From NCBI RefSeq assembly GCF_001050235.1, contig NZ_DF967972.1:1788409-1852408 (forward strand): a stretch of DNA of 64,000 nt, read 5' to 3'. This stretch comes from Longilinea arvoryzae. GTDB lineage: Bacteria; Chloroflexota; Anaerolineae; Anaerolineales; Anaerolineaceae. Of the stretch, positions 16,148 to 24,645 are shown piece by piece; the stretch's first letter is position 1; every line of letters begins with the position of its first letter. The notes under the pieces are model-generated. The model did not search any database. It was not told the DNA's origin and was given only the letters and a program-made list of their open reading frames with translations. The translations under genes were made by a program, and so were the position numbers.

Positions 16148-16606
16148 ATGTTTACACCGATGATGGGCCCGGCGATCGGCCGGTCCTACAACCGGCCAGC
16201 CGATGAGGCTCGCCGGCAATTCAACGCCGCTCTCCAGCGCGGGAACCTGTTCACAGCATTGAACGGACTGCTGGGACGCAGGCAGGGGCTGAATAGCCTG
16301 CCCAGCTTCGCAGAATTTCGCCGCGAGTATTCCCGCGGACTGGTTACGGTTCCAATCCGGAAAATCATCGGCAGTGAAAACCGCAGCCGGGATTATGATC
16401 GCTTCTTCAATCCGCTCAATGAAACCACGCGCGAAAGGTGGATTCGGGTGGCTGTGTCCATCTTCAAGGGACGGCCTCTGCCGCCCATCACGCTGATCGA
16501 GGTCGACGGATTTTACTACCTTCGCGATGGCCATCACCGCGTCTCCGTGGCGAGGATGAACGGCCAATTGGAAATCGAAGCCCTGGTCACCGTATGGGAG
16601 CGGTGA
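16148..16606 (+). CDS. ParB/sulfiredoxin-fold domain protein
   Basis: A 152-residue protein. The start at 16148 is supported by AAAGGAGAT eight bases upstream; longer in-frame starts lack a site. The C-terminal half carries the ParB-like nucleotide-binding motif DGHHRVSVARM, preceded by WIRVAVSIFKGRPLPPITLIEVDGFYYL. There is no helix-turn-helix or DNA-binding tail as in chromosome-partition ParB. The fold is shared with sulfiredoxin and small CTP- or ATP-using enzymes. Function unknown; I infer a stand-alone regulatory or nucleotide-binding protein. Confidence 0.7.
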   Translation: MFTPMMGPAIGRSYNRPADEARRQFNAALQRGNLFTALNGLLGRRQGLNSLPSFAEFRREYSRGLVTVPIRKIIGSENRSRDYDRFFNPLNETTRERWIRVAVSIFKGRPLPPITLIEVDGFYYLRDGHHRVSVARMNGQLEIEALVTVWER

Positions 16607-16643
16607 TTCTCCTCTGGGTTGTTGGGATGGGATATTGCTAGGA

Positions 16644-16677
16644 GAAACCGCCGGGATGTTTACATCCCGGCGGTTTC
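16644..16677. terminator. Strong hairpin after the ParB-like gene
   Basis: GAAACCGCCGGGATGT (16644-16659) and ACATCCCGGCGGTTTC (16662-16677) form a perfect 16-bp stem with a two-base loop. No U-tract follows. Confidence 0.55.
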
Positions 16678-16821
16678 GCGTCGATCGATCTCTGCCCGGA
16701 CTATTCATATAAAAAAACCGCCGCAACCCATCCGAAGGATTTGGCACGACCGCCCGGCTGATGTAGAATGGATGGCAATAAAGAATGGATTGAAAGGTAT
16801 CGATTCTCGAAAGGAGTCGTA

Positions 16822-17325
16822 ATGACGGAGCTGCGCCCCATTCGCGAAGAAGATGCTGGTGCTTTTCTGGCGTTATGCCGGCAGTTGGACGAAGAAACCC
16901 ATTTCATGATGCTGGAACCTGGCGAACGGACGACCACGGTCGAGCAGCAACAAGATCGTATTCGGCAGGTGCTGAAGCGCGAAAACCAGATCATCCTGGT
17001 CGCAGAGGATGCGGAGAAACTGGTTGGCTACATTTCGGGCATGGGCGGTGATTACCGGCGAAATGAAAAAACCGTGCACATTGTCATCGGCATTTTGCAA
17101 AGTTATACCGGGCAGGGGATCGGCAAACGCTTTTTTCAGGCTTTGGAGGAGTGGGCCGTCCAGCACGACCTTCACCGGTTGGAATTGACGGTAATGACGC
17201 ACAACCAGCGCGGCATCGCGCTGTATCAACGCATGGGGTTCGAAGTCGAGGGGGTGAAACGCGATGATTTGTTCGTCGATGGGGGATATATCGACCAGTA
17301 CATGATGGCCAAATTGCTGTCATGA
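16822..17325 (+). CDS. GNAT family N-acetyltransferase
   Basis: A 167-residue acetyltransferase of the GNAT fold. Visible are the N-terminal MTELRPIREEDAGAFLALC, the beta4 strand VHIVIGIL, the acetyl-CoA pyrophosphate loop QSYTGQGIGKRFFQAL (Q-x-x-G-x-G) and the C-terminal HNQRGIALYQRMGFEVEGVKRD, which resembles ribosomal-protein or amino-acid acetyltransferases. AAAGGAGTCGTA before the ATG at 16822 fixes the start. It is a single gene. The substrate cannot be told. Confidence 0.85.
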   Translation: MTELRPIREEDAGAFLALCRQLDEETHFMMLEPGERTTTVEQQQDRIRQVLKRENQIILVAEDAEKLVGYISGMGGDYRRNEKTVHIVIGILQSYTGQGIGKRFFQALEEWAVQHDLHRLELTVMTHNQRGIALYQRMGFEVEGVKRDDLFVDGGYIDQYMMAKLLS

Positions 17326-17437
17326 TTTTTTAACAGCATCCACGGGGGGGCTGAACCCCACCCAGGGCTTTGGGCTGATTGGGCGCGCCGAAGCCGCCCG
17401 CCGCATCGGCTAAAATTCGAATTTGCGTTGTTTCATC

Positions 17438-17474
17438 GAACGGCCTTCCGGGAGTCCTTACCGGAAGGCCGTTC
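17438..17474. terminator. Bidirectional hairpin between convergent genes
   Basis: GAACGGCCTTCCGG (17438-17451) and CCGGAAGGCCGTTC (17461-17474) form a perfect 14-bp stem with a 9-base loop. It lies between the plus-strand GNAT gene and the minus-strand 17483-17890 gene. No clear U-tract on either side. Confidence 0.55.
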
Positions 17475-17482
17475 TGTATGGA

Positions 17483-17890
17483 TCATTTCCCATCCTCCCG
17501 CCGGCTGAAGGGAGGCGGGGTTCGGCGCGTGGCAATGCCGGCGGCAGTGATGCTGCCGGCCGGTGGAAAGAGGTCGTAAACGGTCTGTCTCAGGTTGACC
17601 GGAAGCGCGTTCAGGATGCATTCGTGTTGGTCCGCGAAGAAGCGCAGGTTCAGGTGATGCAAGCGGGTCTCGCGCTGCAAAGAATCGGCTTCGCAGGGGC
17701 TGAGTTCGAAGGGTTGGCCCTGCACGTTGGCCGGCAGATAAGCCTGGGCACGGACGAAACGGAATTCCTGCGCGTCCCGCAGGTAGCTGAAGCGCAGAAA
17801 GCGCGCGCCGTCGAAGATCCAGGCCGCGCAGGCGCCGGGACGATGGAAGATGAAGATCATGGATAGGCGGTTTCTGTGGATCTGAATCAT
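17483..17890 (-). CDS. Hypothetical protein, 135 residues
   Basis: A frame with a mixed aromatic and basic composition (MIFIFHRPGACAAWIFDGARFLRFSYL) and no motif I can assign. The tail after residue 110 is Ala/Thr/Arg/Pro-rich and may be non-essential. The ribosome binding site is weak (GAAGGGGC, spaced far). It could be a real small protein or an open frame from GC bias. The convergent hairpin just past its stop favours a real gene slightly. Confidence 0.35.
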   Translation of the reverse strand: MIQIHRNRLSMIFIFHRPGACAAWIFDGARFLRFSYLRDAQEFRFVRAQAYLPANVQGQPFELSPCEADSLQRETRLHHLNLRFFADQHECILNALPVNLRQTVYDLFPPAGSITAAGIATRRTPPPFSRREDGK

Positions 17891-18088
17891 GGCAGCGCCC
17901 CTTCGAGTTGGAGATACTTCTAGAAAGAATGAGTGTTAATGATTTTTTCGGGTGGGCGCGATCGGCCGCCCCGCCAACCCAGCCCTGGTTTCTGCAAGGT
18001 GTCCCCTGTGCCGCGGAGCCGTCCCACAGGCAACCACCTCGCCGAATTGACCTCGGATGTTTACAGTATAGAGGACATGTGTTGCAAA
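17891..18088. other. Gene-free spacer
   Basis: No supported gene. It lies between the hypothetical gene's start and the CACAGAG repeat cluster. Confidence 0.4.
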
Positions 18089-18099
18089 TATAGCAACAA

Positions 18100-18316
18100 T
18101 AAGAGGAAGAAAGCCACAGAGATCACAGAGTCCGCAGAGGAAATGAACAAAAAGAGGAAGAAAGCCACAGAGGAGGTTAACAAAAAGAGGAGAAAGCCAC
18201 AGAGACTACGAAGGAAACGAATCAAAAGAGAGTGATTTTGACAAAGAGACTCAGCGTTTCTTCAATTTCGATCTTCTGCTTATTGCCGCTCTGAGTATTC
18301 TGTGTTCTCTGTGGCT
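18100..18316. repeat. CACAGAG interspersed repeat cluster A
   Basis: Imperfect copies of AGCCACAGAG followed by an (A/G/T)-CACAGAG-like half and AG-rich linkers (AAAAAGAGGAAGAA) occur at about 18112, 18172 and 18195. An inverted copy closes the cluster at 18289-18316 (CTCTGTGGCT), touching the stop codon of the next gene. The best copy (18112-18139) is almost identical to the inverted copy at 30970-30997 of cluster B. Confidence 0.7.
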
Positions 18317-19274
18317 AACTCCCGTAAAGCATATTCATGCGCCGGAGTTCATCCAGCAGCATCTCGCGCAGCTCGGGTGGAGAAAGCACCTCCACCTCGG
18401 CGCCCCAGCCGCGGATCCAGGGCAGCATCTCGCGCGGTTCGGCCACCTCGGCCGTCCATTCGAGACTGCCATCCTCGAGTTCGAAGATGCGTTCGGAGGT
18501 GTGCCAGCGGGTTTCACTCACCCGCCGGGCGGCTTTGGGTGAAAAACGCAGGCGAATCTCGACCGGGTCGTGGTCGCTGATCCAGATGCCCCAGGCGTTG
18601 GCCAGCAGGCTGGTGGCATCGAAATCTTCGGGAATGGTGTAGTGTTCATCGAGCAGCTCGACGCTCTCGATACGCTCGATCTTGAGGGTGCGCAGAGCGT
18701 TGTCCGGCTCGCGGGCGCCGATGACGTAGGTGCTCTGGCCGATGGCGTTGGGCTCGATGAAGTAAGGCTTGAGGATGAATTCGGCGAGTTCGTCCGTGCG
18801 GATGCTGCGGTGGAGAATGCGCACCTTGCGTGCCTGAGCCCAGGCGCGGGCCAACGTTTCCAGGGCCTGGCGGTAGAGATCATCCCGCAGGGTGGCGCTC
18901 TCGATCCATTCGGCGGAGAGGCGCAGGCTGTGACTGATGAGTGGGGCCATGCGCGCCGTGGCCTTGCTGAGCTTTTGAATGGCGGATGCGGCGTGCGGAT
19001 TTTGACGGTCGGTACGCGTGGCCAGCATGCGCGTGGCCAGGTGGACCGCCAGGGCTTCGTCCAGCGAGAATTCGATCTCGATGGGCAGCTTGGCGCGATC
19101 GATGCGCCAGTGACCGGCGTCGTCCTGAAAGATGCAGGCTGGCAGGTTGGCGTAGCGGCAGATGGTGGAGCGGTTGACGCCCAGGCGGCGGGCGATTTCG
19201 GCCGGGCGCAATCCATCCGGAAAATCGAGCAGCAGGTTGATGATGGCTTCGTTGCGGTCGCGATTTTCGATCAT
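18315..19274 (-). CDS. WYL-domain transcriptional regulator
   Basis: A 319-residue regulator of the DeoR-like HTH plus WYL type. Residues 1-60 contain a winged helix-turn-helix (GLRPAEIARRLGVNRSTICRYANLP). The central to C-terminal part is the WYL-type ligand-binding region, recognisable by the strand-rich layout, RIESVELLDEHYTIPEDFD and LRFSPKAARRVSETRWH. Proteins of this family bind nucleotides or nucleic acid and often control defence or stress genes. I chose the internal ATG at 19274, since the 27 residues upstream of it are low-complexity and unlike the family. It is a single gene; the target is unknown. Confidence 0.8.
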   Translation of the reverse strand: MIENRDRNEAIINLLLDFPDGLRPAEIARRLGVNRSTICRYANLPACIFQDDAGHWRIDRAKLPIEIEFSLDEALAVHLATRMLATRTDRQNPHAASAIQKLSKATARMAPLISHSLRLSAEWIESATLRDDLYRQALETLARAWAQARKVRILHRSIRTDELAEFILKPYFIEPNAIGQSTYVIGAREPDNALRTLKIERIESVELLDEHYTIPEDFDATSLLANAWGIWISDHDPVEIRLRFSPKAARRVSETRWHTSERIFELEDGSLEWTAEVAEPREMLPWIRGWGAEVEVLSPPELREMLLDELRRMNMLYGS

Positions 19275-19412
19275 AATGACTCCAGCGCGTGGGGATGGCT
19301 TGATTGTAAACCGGATTGGAAATCGGGACGCCGGTTCTCGCGCGGAAGACAGCAAAAAGGAGAAAAGATGGAAAGGCGGACACGCAGGTCCGCCGCTACA
19401 GGATCTTGGGGA

Positions 19413-19440
19413 AAGAAAAAGCCCCGGATCAGGGCTTTTC
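19413..19440 (-). terminator. Terminator after tRNA-Cys
   Basis: AAAAGCCC (19417-19424) and GGGCTTTT (19432-19439) form the stem. On the minus strand a TTTTTCTTT tract follows. It is nine bases from the tRNA 3' end. Confidence 0.7.
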
Positions 19441-19448
19441 TTGAAGAG

Positions 19449-19519
19449 AGGCGACGATGGGATTTGAACCCATGATCAGGGTTTTGCAGACCCTTGCCTT
19501 GCCACTTGGCCACGTCGCC
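19449..19519 (-). tRNA. tRNA-Cys (anticodon GCA)
   Basis: A 71-nt cloverleaf on the minus strand. Acceptor arms GGCGACG and CGTCGCC pair perfectly, the anticodon loop is CTGCAAA (GCA), the T-arm is ATGGGTTCAAATCCCAT, and the discriminator base is U, as expected for cysteine. CCA is not encoded. Confidence 0.95.
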
Positions 19520-19604
19520 GTTTGAATGGTAGCAGGATTTTAACAAAGTTCAATCGTTTGGTCAAGGCAAAGCGCCGGACCAGTTGCCGGTGAGCGATGT
19601 TAAA

Positions 19605-19631
19605 GAAAAAAGCCTCCAGTTTGGAGGCTTT
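19605..19631 (-). terminator. Terminator between the two tRNA genes
   Basis: AAGCCTCCA (19610-19618) and TGGAGGCTT (19622-19630) form a perfect 9-bp stem. On the minus strand a run of six T follows. It directly abuts the 3' end of tRNA-Gly. Confidence 0.75.
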
Positions 19632-19632
19632 G

Positions 19633-19705
19633 AGCGGGCGATGGGACTCGAACCCACGACCTTCTCCTTGGCAAGGAGACATTCTACCAACTGAACCACG
19701 CCCGC
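19633..19705 (-). tRNA. tRNA-Gly (anticodon GCC)
   Basis: A 73-nt cloverleaf on the minus strand. Acceptor GCGGGCG-CGCCCGC pairs, the anticodon loop is TTGCCAA (GCC), the T-arm is GTGGGTTCGAGTCCCAT, and the discriminator is U, as usual for glycine. CCA is not encoded. Confidence 0.95.
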
Positions 19706-19835
19706 ATCACTGTTTTCAGTGTGCCCGAAGTATAGCACGGCATTTTTAAACCGTCAACCCCTTTGAAAAAATTTAAGAATATTATGGCTGCTGCACGGCT
19801 GCACCAGGAGGCGTTCTTTCTGCAGGCTCCTGATT

Positions 19836-20507
19836 TTATTTCCGATACTCAAATCCTTTTTCGGGCGCCCATTCGCAGGCGCCGGGAGCTTGATACCAGC
19901 AATCGCAGCACAGATTACCGTCCGCGAGGGTGCCGCTGCGCCGGAAAGACTGGTGAAAATAATGCGAAAACAGATAATCCATACGGCAAACCTGTGGGAA
20001 TAATTCACGGTACCCAAACAGGTCGGCCAGCTTCAACATGCCGCATTCGAAAATATCGATCCTAAAAGTATTCCGGTCGATGTCGGTATATTCGATGCGC
20101 CAATCGAAGGGATGCAGTTGGCCGGCCTTGCCGAGCTGTTCAGCGCGGACGGCTCTTTTCCGAAACGTCCCCAAATACATTTGTTTGCCAAACCATCGCA
20201 ACAATGGAGTCGGGATGCTTTTGACAAAATCTTCATTGATCTGCCAGATGAGATTCAAGGCGCTGGACTTTTCGACCCCCAGGTCTCTCAACGTTTGATA
20301 CCAGGCAAAATAGCATGGCCCATACAGGTAATTGAAGGCGAAAATGCTGTCGCCAATATCCTGGACACGCGGCAGCATGCTTTCGAGATGCTGCCTGGAC
20401 AGGACGGCAAAGCGGCGGTAAAAATCGGCGCCGTAGATTGTCTGGATGCCGCTTTTCGCGGTGCGGGTCATGGCGTTGAAAATGAACCGGATTTTACGGA
20501 TTAGCAT
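19836..20507 (-). CDS. ATC-hydrolase-like / L-2-amino-thiazoline-4-carboxylate hydrolase family protein
   Basis: A 223-residue soluble protein. The C-terminal segment CRMDYLFSHYFHQSF, then RRSGTLADGN and CCDCWY, resembles the end of proteins annotated as L-2-amino-thiazoline-4-carboxylic acid hydrolases (R.DY...A..F......RT.T.A.G...C.F). That name comes from one studied pathway, and most members have unknown substrates. The family call is moderate and the activity is not claimed. The start ATG at 20507 overlaps the stop of the upstream methyltransferase by seven bases, so the pair is translationally coupled. A longer in-frame start (20699) would lie inside the methyltransferase gene. Confidence 0.6.
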   Translation of the reverse strand: MLIRKIRFIFNAMTRTAKSGIQTIYGADFYRRFAVLSRQHLESMLPRVQDIGDSIFAFNYLYGPCYFAWYQTLRDLGVEKSSALNLIWQINEDFVKSIPTPLLRWFGKQMYLGTFRKRAVRAEQLGKAGQLHPFDWRIEYTDIDRNTFRIDIFECGMLKLADLFGYRELFPQVCRMDYLFSHYFHQSFRRSGTLADGNLCCDCWYQAPGACEWAPEKGFEYRK

Positions 20508-21112
20508 GGGTCTCCTTTTTTGACTGCAATGCCGGAGAAATATAAACCGGAAAATGGTAAACCGCATTGATCTACTTTCGAGGTCTGAAGTGTCAGGCCG
20601 CAGGCTGCGATTATCTTCAACATATCGCGGTTGATATTGCAACCGCATGCCAAAATGTTGTAAAAAGGATTGAGCAGGTTCTGCAACGCGGCGATGCATC
20701 GGTTTTGGCTTTTCCCATGCTCGAGGAAGAAAAATCTTCCTTGCGGTTTTAGAACCCGGGTAATTTCCCTGAGCGCAGACTCTGCATCCGGAATGCTGCA
20801 GAGTGTGAATGTTCTCACCACGCTGTCAAAACTGGCATCTGGAAAGGCCAGCTTTTCCGCGGACATGATCTGGTACTGAATTCGGATGCCGGAAGCGGGG
20901 TGGGGTGTTTGCAATGGAAGGATATCGATCGCGTTCATCGAACGAATGCCTGGCGGGTAGCAAGCCAGGTTGAGCCCCGAACCGAACCCAATTTCGAGGA
21001 CTTCGCCGTACACCTGAGCCAGGACTTCGCGGCGCAGCCGCTGAACCGATTCATTCCCGAGGCGGCGATTCATCAATGGTTGGAATAGGATCTTCCAGTA
21101 GAGGTTTTGCAT
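20501..21112 (-). CDS. Class I SAM-dependent methyltransferase
   Basis: A 203-residue methyltransferase of the UbiE/Methyltransf_11 type. Motif I is VLEIGFGSGLNLACY (residues about 38-52). The acidic residue that follows sits in MNAIDILP, and motif IV-V lies in SFDSVVRTFTLCSIPDAESALREITRVLKPQGRFFFLEHG, typical of small-molecule and phospholipid or menaquinone methyltransferases. It starts 20 bases after the TetR regulator ends and is coupled to the gene downstream, so it is the middle gene of a three-gene operon. The substrate is unknown. Confidence 0.85.
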   Translation of the reverse strand: MQNLYWKILFQPLMNRRLGNESVQRLRREVLAQVYGEVLEIGFGSGLNLACYPPGIRSMNAIDILPLQTPHPASGIRIQYQIMSAEKLAFPDASFDSVVRTFTLCSIPDAESALREITRVLKPQGRFFFLEHGKSQNRCIAALQNLLNPFYNILACGCNINRDMLKIIAACGLTLQTSKVDQCGLPFSGLYFSGIAVKKGDPC

Positions 21113-21132
21113 CTGATTCTTTGAAGGCAGGG

Positions 21133-21726
21133 CTATGCAATGATTTCGTTGATGAATGTATCGACAAAAGCATCGATGATCTGGCTGGCGTACGGTTCAT
21201 ACTGACTTCTGGCAGCGCACAGAACGAACAGCGCCTGCAGGTAGGAAAGGATCCGGTTCACGTCGGGTGTCACGTGTAATCCGCGAGCACTCAATTTCTC
21301 GATCAGATTTTGCAGAAACGCGCCATCCCTCTGCAAGTGTTCCGCGATCATTTTTGGATCGACTCCCCTGAGCAGATAATCCAATTCTTCTTTTTGCATC
21401 AATCGTAACAGCGATTGCATCGCTTCCGAGCGAAGCATTTGTTTGAGCGCATCTCGAACCGCAATGGCCGATATCTCAATGGAGGGTTCGACAAAAGCGG
21501 TAAATTCATTTTTCAGGTCTTCTTCGGCGCGATCGTAAACCACGAAGAAAAGGGTTTCTTTGGATGGAAAGAATTTGTAAAAAGCGCCGGTGGAAATGCC
21601 TGCTGACCGCGCGAGATCTTCCACAGTGGTTCTGCGTACACCGGTATTCGCCAGGGCATCGAAAGCGGAGGCGATTAGTTTTTCTTGAAGATGTTGTCTC
21701 TGGTTTTCTGAAAATCCGCGCGGCAT
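21133..21726 (-). CDS. TetR family transcriptional regulator
   Basis: A 197-residue TetR-type repressor. The N-terminal DNA-binding domain is clear: IASAFDALANTGVRRTTVED, then LARSAGISTGAFYKFFPSKE (residues about 15-60). The C-terminal ligand-binding domain is divergent, as usual. I prefer the ATG at 21726 (MPRGFSENQ); the longer frame adds 14 residues that would overlap the promoter. It heads an operon with the methyltransferase and hydrolase-like genes, and an inverted repeat sits in front of it, so autoregulation is likely. Confidence 0.85.
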   Translation of the reverse strand: MPRGFSENQRQHLQEKLIASAFDALANTGVRRTTVEDLARSAGISTGAFYKFFPSKETLFFVVYDRAEEDLKNEFTAFVEPSIEISAIAVRDALKQMLRSEAMQSLLRLMQKEELDYLLRGVDPKMIAEHLQRDGAFLQNLIEKLSARGLHVTPDVNRILSYLQALFVLCAARSQYEPYASQIIDAFVDTFINEIIA

Positions 21727-21752
21727 GGTTCGATCTTTCTTATATGAATATA

Positions 21753-21767
21753 TGAATAATCTATTCA
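21753..21767. promoter_or_regulatory. Inverted repeat, candidate TetR operator
   Basis: TGAATA-ATC-TATTCA is a perfect inverted repeat, flanked by further AT-rich partial symmetry (ATATGAATA / TATTCACAT). It lies 27-41 bases upstream of the TetR start and abuts a TATAAT-like sequence on the minus strand, the arrangement expected for self-repression. Confidence 0.55.
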
Positions 21768-21915
21768 CATATTATATAAAGAATGTCCCACCGCGTCAAG
21801 GTTTCGGGATCGTTGAGATAGGGTATCCACCCGGCCTGTTCTTTGCCGGTGATTTGAAAGAATCTCGTTTCTCTGAAACCAACGCCAGGATTGGCAATTG
21901 TAATGTTGATATTCT

Positions 21916-21944
21916 TTCCAAAAATTGGATAAAAATGCTACAAT
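21916..21944 (+). promoter_or_regulatory. Candidate promoter of the sdh operon
   Basis: TACAAT at 21939-21944 is a good -10 box. The -35 at a 17-base spacing is weak (TTCCAA). Fifty bases downstream the operon starts with a strong GGAGGTGAT site. Confidence 0.4.
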
Positions 21945-21993
21945 ATTTTTCAGGCCAATTCCTATCTCATCGTTGGTATGGAGGTGATCGCTG

Positions 21994-22413
21994 ATGACTG
22001 CCCTCAAAACGACACTGACCGGCTACGCCGTGTATCGTGGGAGAGAAGGACACTGGAGTTTTCTTCTGCACCGCATCACCGGGTTGGGAACGGGCCTCTT
22101 TCTCACCGTTCACATCCTGGATATCGCTTTTGTCTATCTGGCTCCTGACCTCTTTGCCAACGCCATCCGGCTGTATCAATCCACATTGTTTGGCATCGGC
22201 GAGGTGGCGCTGGTGTTCTGCGTGTTCTTCCACGGCGTGAACGGGCTGCGCATCGCCTTTCTCGACCTCGTCAAACCGGATTGGTGGACGATATCGAAGC
22301 AGCGCAACTGGACGCGCGTGACGCTGGCCATTTCGCTGGCGCTGTGGCTGCCATCCGCGGCAGTGATGTTGTACAACCTGCTTTACCATAACTTCGGTCT
22401 GTTCGGTGGGTAG
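21994..22413 (+). CDS. sdhC: Succinate dehydrogenase cytochrome b subunit
   Basis: A 139-residue membrane subunit that anchors succinate dehydrogenase and carries heme/quinone sites. Three hydrophobic helices are visible, with the family pattern SFLLHRITGLGTGLFLTVHILD near the N-terminus; the His in VHI and the one in FFHGVNGLR are candidate heme-binding residues. GGAGGTGATCGCTG precedes the ATG. It is the first gene of sdhCDAB; sdhD begins nine bases after its stop. Confidence 0.9.
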   Translation: MTALKTTLTGYAVYRGREGHWSFLLHRITGLGTGLFLTVHILDIAFVYLAPDLFANAIRLYQSTLFGIGEVALVFCVFFHGVNGLRIAFLDLVKPDWWTISKQRNWTRVTLAISLALWLPSAAVMLYNLLYHNFGLFGG

Positions 22414-22422
22414 GAGGAAAGG

Positions 22423-22821
22423 ATGAGAGCAACGAATCACACGGTTCGGTCCGTGAAGGTGCCCGCCAATTCCGAGACCATCGCCTGGAAGTGGATGCGC
22501 TACAGCGCCTTTTTGCTCATCCCGTTGGTGTGGGTGCATATGATCCTGCAGGATGTGGTGATTGGCGTGCACAACATGAATCTCGGCTACGTTGCCGAGC
22601 GTTGGGCCAGTCTGGGCTGGCGCGTTTTCGACGGCCTGCTGCTGGCTTTTGCCTTCGCGCACGGCGTCAATGGATTGCGCCAGGTTTTGAACGACTTCTT
22701 TCATACGTCCGCAGGGCGTAGAGTTTTGAACTGGGCGCTGTTCATTTTCTGGTTGAGTATCACCGTGATCGGTTTCATTGCGTTGATCGCCGGCGTCAGA
22801 CAGCCATTTCCATTGCAATAA
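22423..22821 (+). CDS. sdhD: Succinate dehydrogenase membrane anchor subunit
   Basis: A 132-residue integral membrane protein with three hydrophobic stretches (YSAFLLIPLVWVHMI, LLLAFAFAHGVNGLR, ALFIFWLSITVIGFIALIAG). The His residues in VWVHM and FAHGVN are in the usual heme/quinone positions. It is the second anchor of the complex, tightly placed between sdhC and sdhA. Confidence 0.88.
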   Translation: MRATNHTVRSVKVPANSETIAWKWMRYSAFLLIPLVWVHMILQDVVIGVHNMNLGYVAERWASLGWRVFDGLLLAFAFAHGVNGLRQVLNDFFHTSAGRRVLNWALFIFWLSITVIGFIALIAGVRQPFPLQ

Positions 22822-22836
22822 GCCCGGGAGGCGACC

Positions 22837-24630
22837 ATGACACAAACCCATATTTTCGACGTGGTCATTATCGGCGCGGGCGGCGCCGGGTTGATGGCGG
22901 CATTATATGCTTCGCGAACCGCCAGGACTGCGGTCTTGAGCAAACTATATCCGATACGCTCGCACACCGGGGCGGCTCAGGGCGGCATTGGAGCGGCCCT
23001 GGGCAACGTGGAAGAGGACCACTGGGAGTGGCACGCCTTCGATACCGTCAAGGGCTCGGATTATCTGGGCGATCAGGACGCGATCGATTTCATGTGCCAG
23101 GAAGCCGTGCAGTCGGTTTACGATCTGGAACATCTGGGCCTGCCCTTTTCACGCATGTCCGACGGACGCATCGCCCAACGACCTTTTGGCGGGCATACCA
23201 ACAACCTGACCGGAAAACCGGTCAGGCGATCCTGTTACGCCGCCGATCGCACCGGGCACATGATCCTGCAAACGCTCTTTCAGCAGTGCATCAAGAATCA
23301 GACCCTTTTCTTCGACGAGTTTCAGGTGCTGGATCTGTTGATCGAGAACGGGCGAGCGGCCGGTGTGGTGGCCGTTGAAATCGCCACCAGCGAATTACAT
23401 GTTTTTCAGGCCAAGGCGGTGATATTTGCCACGGGCGGTCATGGGCGGGTGTGGGAAATTACCTCGAATGCCTATTCCTATACCGGCGACGGCGTTGCCC
23501 TGACCCTGCGGCGGGGTATCCCGGCCGAGGACATGGAGTTCTTCCAGTTCCATCCCACCGGCATTTATAAACTGGGAATTCTCATCACCGAAGCGGTCCG
23601 GGGGGAAGGTGGAATTTTGCTCAACAACGACGGCGAACGCTTTATGGAACGCTACGCGCCGCATATCAAGGATCTGGCCTCGCGCGACGTCATCAGCCGT
23701 TCGATGTATTTGGAGATGAAGGCCGGAAAGGGAATCAACGGCCAACGATATATGCTTTTGGATGTTCGTCCCGAGACGGTGAATAAGTACGCCGAACTGG
23801 ACGGTCGCACGCGCCCGGATGGCACACCTTACCGCGTGACCGACCAGGAAATTCTTAACAAAATTCCGGATATCACCGATTTCTGCATCACGTATCTGGG
23901 CATCGATCCGGTCAAACAACCCATCCCGGTGCAGCCGACCGCGCACTACGCCATGGGCGGCATTCCCACCAACAAAATGGGCGAGGTGGTTATCGACGAC
24001 CAGGGTACGGTGCTGCCCGGCCTGTATGCCGCCGGCGAATGCGCCTGCGTTTCGGTGCATGGCGCCAACCGCCTGGGCACCAATTCGCTGGTCGACCTGA
24101 TCGTATTCGGCAAGCATGCCGGCATCCGGGCCGCCGAATATGCCGCCGGGGTCGATTTTCAGCCCCTTCCCTCCGATCCGACCGGACCGGCGCGACAGCA
24201 GATCGAGAAATTATCCGTTGGTAGTGGAAAAGAGAAAGCCATTACCATCGGGCGCGAGATGAAAGCCGTCATGTTCGACCATGTGGGCGTGTTTCGCACG
24301 GCCGAGGGGCTGCACGCCGCGATCGAGAAGGTGAGAGAGTTGCGCGAGCGCTTTCAACAGGTGCGTGTAAGTGACAGCGGCAAGATCTTCAACACGGAAC
24401 TGCTGAATACCTGGGAATTGGGCAACATGCTCGACCTGGCATGGGTGACCGCGCTGGCCGCCGAAGCTCGCACCGAGAGCCGTGGAGGGCATGCGCGGGA
24501 GGATTTTCCGCAGCGCGACGATGCCCGCTGGTTGAAGCACAGCCTGGCCTGGTTCGACGGCCAGTCGGTGCGCCTGTCCTACAAACCCGTGACGATCACG
24601 CATTACATTCCCCAGGAACGCGTTTATTGA
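22837..24630 (+). CDS. sdhA: Succinate dehydrogenase flavoprotein subunit
   Basis: A 597-residue FAD subunit that oxidises succinate to fumarate. The FAD-binding [17 protein letters not shown] lies at 9-25, and His43 in [10 protein letters not shown] is the expected covalent FAD attachment residue. Substrate-site segments FQFHPTGIY and [10 protein letters not shown] are present, as is the C-terminal [17 protein letters not shown]. The length and motifs match the bacterial SdhA family. It starts 15 bases after sdhD and ends 15 before sdhB. A separate fumarate-reductase role is not excluded, but the four-gene order C-D-A-B is typical for the respiratory enzyme. Confidence 0.95.
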   Translation: MTQTHIFDVVIIGAGGAGLMAALYASRTARTAVLSKLYPIRSHTGAAQGGIGAALGNVEEDHWEWHAFDTVKGSDYLGDQDAIDFMCQEAVQSVYDLEHLGLPFSRMSDGRIAQRPFGGHTNNLTGKPVRRSCYAADRTGHMILQTLFQQCIKNQTLFFDEFQVLDLLIENGRAAGVVAVEIATSELHVFQAKAVIFATGGHGRVWEITSNAYSYTGDGVALTLRRGIPAEDMEFFQFHPTGIYKLGILITEAVRGEGGILLNNDGERFMERYAPHIKDLASRDVISRSMYLEMKAGKGINGQRYMLLDVRPETVNKYAELDGRTRPDGTPYRVTDQEILNKIPDITDFCITYLGIDPVKQPIPVQPTAHYAMGGIPTNKMGEVVIDDQGTVLPGLYAAGECACVSVHGANRLGTNSLVDLIVFGKHAGIRAAEYAAGVDFQPLPSDPTGPARQQIEKLSVGSGKEKAITIGREMKAVMFDHVGVFRTAEGLHAAIEKVRELRERFQQVRVSDSGKIFNTELLNTWELGNMLDLAWVTALAAEARTESRGGHAREDFPQRDDARWLKHSLAWFDGQSVRLSYKPVTITHYIPQERVY

Positions 24631-24645
24631 GTCAAGGAGCCGGAA

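Noticed and set aside
18100..18316. Considered as a CRISPR array.
   Set aside because: Units are unequally spaced, imperfect and include an inverted copy; there are no unique spacers of regular length and no cas genes.
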